A stretch of DNA of 8,077 nucleotides from the NCBI GenBank assembly GCA_018725425.1, contig QLUL01000039.1, forward strand, positions 1 through 8,077, written 5' to 3'. Position 1 is the stretch's first letter; each line of letters opens with the position of its first letter. Source of the DNA: Chloroflexota bacterium. GTDB taxonomy: Bacteria > Chloroflexota > Dehalococcoidia > SZUA-161 > SpSt-899. The translations under genes and the position numbers were made by a program. Positions 7,012 through 8,077 of this stretch are shown here, piece after piece. The notes below the pieces were generated by a model. It saw nothing but the letters and a program-made list of their open reading frames with translations. It did no database searches and was not told the origin of the DNA.

Positions 7012-7170
7012 GGAAACTCTGCAAAACCACCCCAGCAGCATGGCAGGTGTAAGCCCCGCGTGTCACACTTCAGCACCATGAATCAAAACAGCCTTGACCT
7101 GAGCCTGAGCACGCGCAAGACCCGCAAGCAGGTGTTTTTGCAGCAGATGGAAAGCGTGGTTCCTTGGGCT
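7012..7170 (+). mobile_element. Left-end remnant of an IS5-family insertion sequence
   Basis: The remnant contains the start of an IS5-type transposase gene and its upstream region. The left edge is placed at GGAAACTCTGCAAAACCACC (7012-7031), directly after CTAA (7008-7011), which fits the YTAR-type four-base target known for the IS5 group. The right edge is where sequence shared with a second IS begins (7171). The rest of the element, including the right inverted repeat, is missing, so the terminal repeat cannot be confirmed by pairing. It lies 37 bases after the operon. Confidence 0.6.
7078..7170 (+). pseudogene. IS5-family transposase, N-terminal fragment
   Basis: Thirty-one codons from ATG 7078 read MNQNSLDLSLSTRKTRKQ, then VFLQQMESVVPWA. 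The basic KTRK segment followed by a phenylalanine/leucine-rich helix and VVPWA is the conserved N-terminus of IS5-type DDE transposases, which normally exceed 300 residues. After PWA the frame passes into foreign sequence (RRMSR) and stops at TAG 7186-7188. The DDE catalytic domain is absent, so it cannot be active. Its loss is explained by insertion of, or recombination with, the IS end that begins at 7171. Confidence 0.75.
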
Positions 7171-7321
7171 CGGCGCATGTCAAGATAGTTGTCGCCTGAA
7201 TCATGCCACCGCCGCATGAATATGTGCGCCAGCCAGTGCCGGTTTGTCGACCGAGTCAAGTTCAGGGATGTGCGTCACCGCAGCGACCGACGACCGGTTG
7301 CGCGTCTGTCCCGACCAGCGC
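7171..7321 (-). mobile_element. Degenerate end fragment of a probable IS3-like element (left copy)
   Basis: This 151-base block matches 7875-8025 without gaps at a constant offset of 704, with about 20 mismatches. The first 37 bases are identical, then differences accumulate. It begins with the non-coding outer end (CGGCGCATGTCAAGATAGTT) and continues into the transposase 3' end on the minus strand. Homology stops after GACCAGCGC at 7321; the sequence beyond is unrelated to the right copy, so most of the element is lost. Because the 37 identical bases include the flank, the exact IS tip (7171 or TGTCAAG at 7178) is uncertain. Confidence 0.65.
7201..7320 (-). pseudogene. Transposase C-terminal fragment, diverged
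   Basis: On the minus strand the frame reads RWSGQTRNRSSVAAVT and ends LAGAHIHAAVA before TGA (7203-7201). It aligns residue for residue with the right copy's RWSGQTRNWTPVAAVTLN to AGAHIQAAAA. The changes include the Trp of RNW to Arg and LNPERD to HIPELD, at positions that look conserved in this transposase tail, as expected of a decaying fragment. Only about 39 codons remain and no catalytic residues are present. Confidence 0.6.
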
Positions 7322-7422
7322 TGTCCCGCAGAATCTTCACGAGATCGCTTCGCAATAAGCGAGGAAGGGTGCGCGCTGGAGGGGGAAATTTTTTCAACAG
7401 CTTGCTAAAATAAAAAGCTTGT
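7322..7422. other. Short region between IS fragment and next gene
   Basis: No gene is seen here. The left part is GC-rich, with CGCTTCGCAATAAGCG (7346-7361), a small imperfect inverted repeat. The right part turns AT-rich immediately before ATG 7423. No convincing -35/-10 pair or Shine-Dalgarno site could be placed, so how the next gene was expressed is not evident. It may be the original upstream flank of that gene, cut by the IS fragment at 7321. Confidence 0.35.
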
Positions 7423-7923
7423 ATGATAAAAACCGCACCAATTCTATTGGACTGGAAATTGTTCTGCACAAAGTGCCGTGAAGGTGAGGATAAATATTTT
7501 CCGGCATCCACCAGAAGGCAACTCAACCGCTTCTATGCAAGGTATCGCTTGGCTGCACACTTTGAATCTGTGCAAGCCCATGGGTATAGCGAAAGGGCTT
7601 TGCGCGGCTATAGCGCTGGTTTGCGTTTGCTGGCGGCTTACAGTGCGGCCGAACTATTGGGCGAAGCCCTTGCACTCAAAGTTACGACTTGGGAGATCCA
7701 TGATTCTGCTTTGGCCGCAGCCTTGAGAAATGTTCTGCGCCGACCCTTTGAGGGCTCCGACGGACTATTCGATCAAAAAGGATTGCGAGATAATCTCCAG
7801 CGCTTCATGAACGGAGATATAGATGATGTTCGCATTCCAGCCACAGCGCTTCGCGTCATGGTGGCCCACGGAAGCGGCGCATGTCAAGATAGTTGTCGCC
7901 TGAATCATGCCGCCGCCGCTTGA
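7423..7923 (+). CDS. Uncharacterised protein, 3' end replaced by an IS end
   Basis: I do not recognise this family. The open frame is 166 codons, but only residues 1 to about 151 appear native: the IS end begins at 7875 and supplies the tail GACQDSCRLNHAAAA before TGA at 7921-7923. The native part is soluble and largely helical, with a basic segment (RRQLNRFYARYRLAAHF, about 31-47), an alanine/leucine-rich helix (about 60-86) and an R144-x4-H149 pair in RVMVAHG close to the break. An Arg-x4-6-His spacing is also the active-site pattern of HEPN ribonucleases, but with no other support this is a weak resemblance. ATG 7423 is the only plausible start, since TAA lies in frame at 7411-7413, but no ribosome binding site is visible. 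The gene is probably non-functional as it stands. Confidence 0.5.
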   Translation: MIKTAPILLDWKLFCTKCREGEDKYFPASTRRQLNRFYARYRLAAHFESVQAHGYSERALRGYSAGLRLLAAYSAAELLGEALALKVTTWEIHDSALAAALRNVLRRPFEGSDGLFDQKGLRDNLQRFMNGDIDDVRIPATALRVMVAHGSGACQDSCRLNHAAAA

Positions 7924-8077
7924 ATATGTGCGCCAGCCACAGCCGCTTTGACGACCGAGTCGCGCTCCGGGTTGAGCGTCACCGCCGCAACCGGTGTCCA
8001 GTTGCGCGTTTGGCCCGACCAGCGCGCCGGGTTCTTCTGCCGCGCTTGCTGGTACAGCACATGGCGCGCATCGAGAA
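7875..8077 (-). mobile_element. End of a probable IS3-like insertion sequence (right copy, partial at window edge)
   Basis: This block begins with the same 37 bases as the left copy at 7171 and continues into an open transposase frame on the minus strand that runs off the right edge. It interrupts the gene starting at 7423. The about 30 non-coding bases between the stop codon and the tip should contain the terminal inverted repeat, but the opposite end is outside the window, so neither the repeat nor the target duplication can be checked. Confidence 0.65.
7905..8077 (-). CDS. Integrase-core transposase, C-terminal 56 residues (partial)
   Basis: Read on the minus strand from the window edge to TGA (7907-7905), the frame gives LDARHVLYQQARQKNPARW, then SGQTRNWTPVAAVTLNPERD and a short alanine-rich tail. 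The pattern of a helix ending in NPxRW, then TRNW, then VTLNPE is the end of integrase-core DDE transposases, most like IS3-family OrfB. The catalytic DDE residues lie outside the window. The frame is free of stops, so this copy may be intact, in contrast to the left copy. Family placement as IS3 rather than a related integrase-core group is moderate only. Confidence 0.6.
   Translation of the reverse strand, partial: LDARHVLYQQARQKNPARWSGQTRNWTPVAAVTLNPERDSVVKAAVAGAHIQAAAA

Noticed and set aside
7394..7411. A possible promoter (TTCAAC with TAAAAT) before ATG 7423
   Set aside because: The two boxes are only about 6 bases apart, far from the usual 16-18, so it is just AT-rich sequence.
7189..7413. 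Plus-strand 74-codon open frame in the IS region
   Set aside because: It lies across the antisense of the transposase fragment and is Arg-rich with no ribosome binding site or family signature.
7275..7526. Minus-strand 83-codon open frame crossing the start of the 7423 gene
   Set aside because: It spans the IS fragment edge and the opposite strand of a better frame, and is not in frame with the transposase tail.
1..8077. CRISPR array, tRNA or rRNA genes
   Set aside because: No regularly spaced short repeats and no cloverleaf or rRNA-like sequence were found; the only sizeable repeat is the IS-end pair.

Overview
The window reads as Gram-negative proteobacterial DNA. The glycan-type membrane operon and the two kinds of insertion-sequence (IS) debris would suit a betaproteobacterium of the Burkholderiales, but this is an impression from protein style; no rRNA, tRNA or other taxonomic marker is present.

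Positions 1-6974 hold six same-strand genes packed as one operon, entered from the left in mid-gene. In order they are: the C-terminal end of a DPM1/GtrB-like family 2 glycosyltransferase with two C-terminal membrane helices; a class I SAM-dependent methyltransferase; a GtrA-family small membrane protein (lipid-linked sugar flippase type); an extended short-chain dehydrogenase/reductase (SDR, NAD-dependent epimerase/dehydratase) with an unassigned C-terminal extension; a GMC-type FAD oxidoreductase with an embedded ferredoxin-like cysteine motif; and an 816-residue polytopic membrane protein that looks like a GT-C (ArnT/GT39-like) glycosyltransferase. Gaps are 10 bases or less, three junctions overlap by 1-4 bases, and the last two genes use GTG and TTG starts. 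No promoter or convincing terminator is visible inside or after the run.

A GtrB-like transferase, a GtrA-like flippase and a large GT-C membrane transferase together are the three parts of a classical gtr-type glycosylation system: load a sugar on polyprenyl phosphate, flip it, transfer it outside the inner membrane. Here a methyltransferase and two redox enzymes (one nicotinamide-dependent, one flavin-dependent) sit between those parts. The inferred job is to build and attach an unusual, possibly epimerised or methylated, sugar or lipid-linked group. The substrate and acceptor cannot be read from the sequence.

Positions 6975-8077 are a graveyard of mobile elements. A 5' remnant of an IS5-family element begins 37 bases after the operon and is cut after 31 transposase codons by one end of a second IS, probably IS3-like. 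That end is itself only 151 bases long. A second, about 87% identical copy of the same IS end lies exactly 704 bases further right and runs off the window. Between the copies is an uncharacterised gene whose 3' end has been replaced by the right-hand IS.
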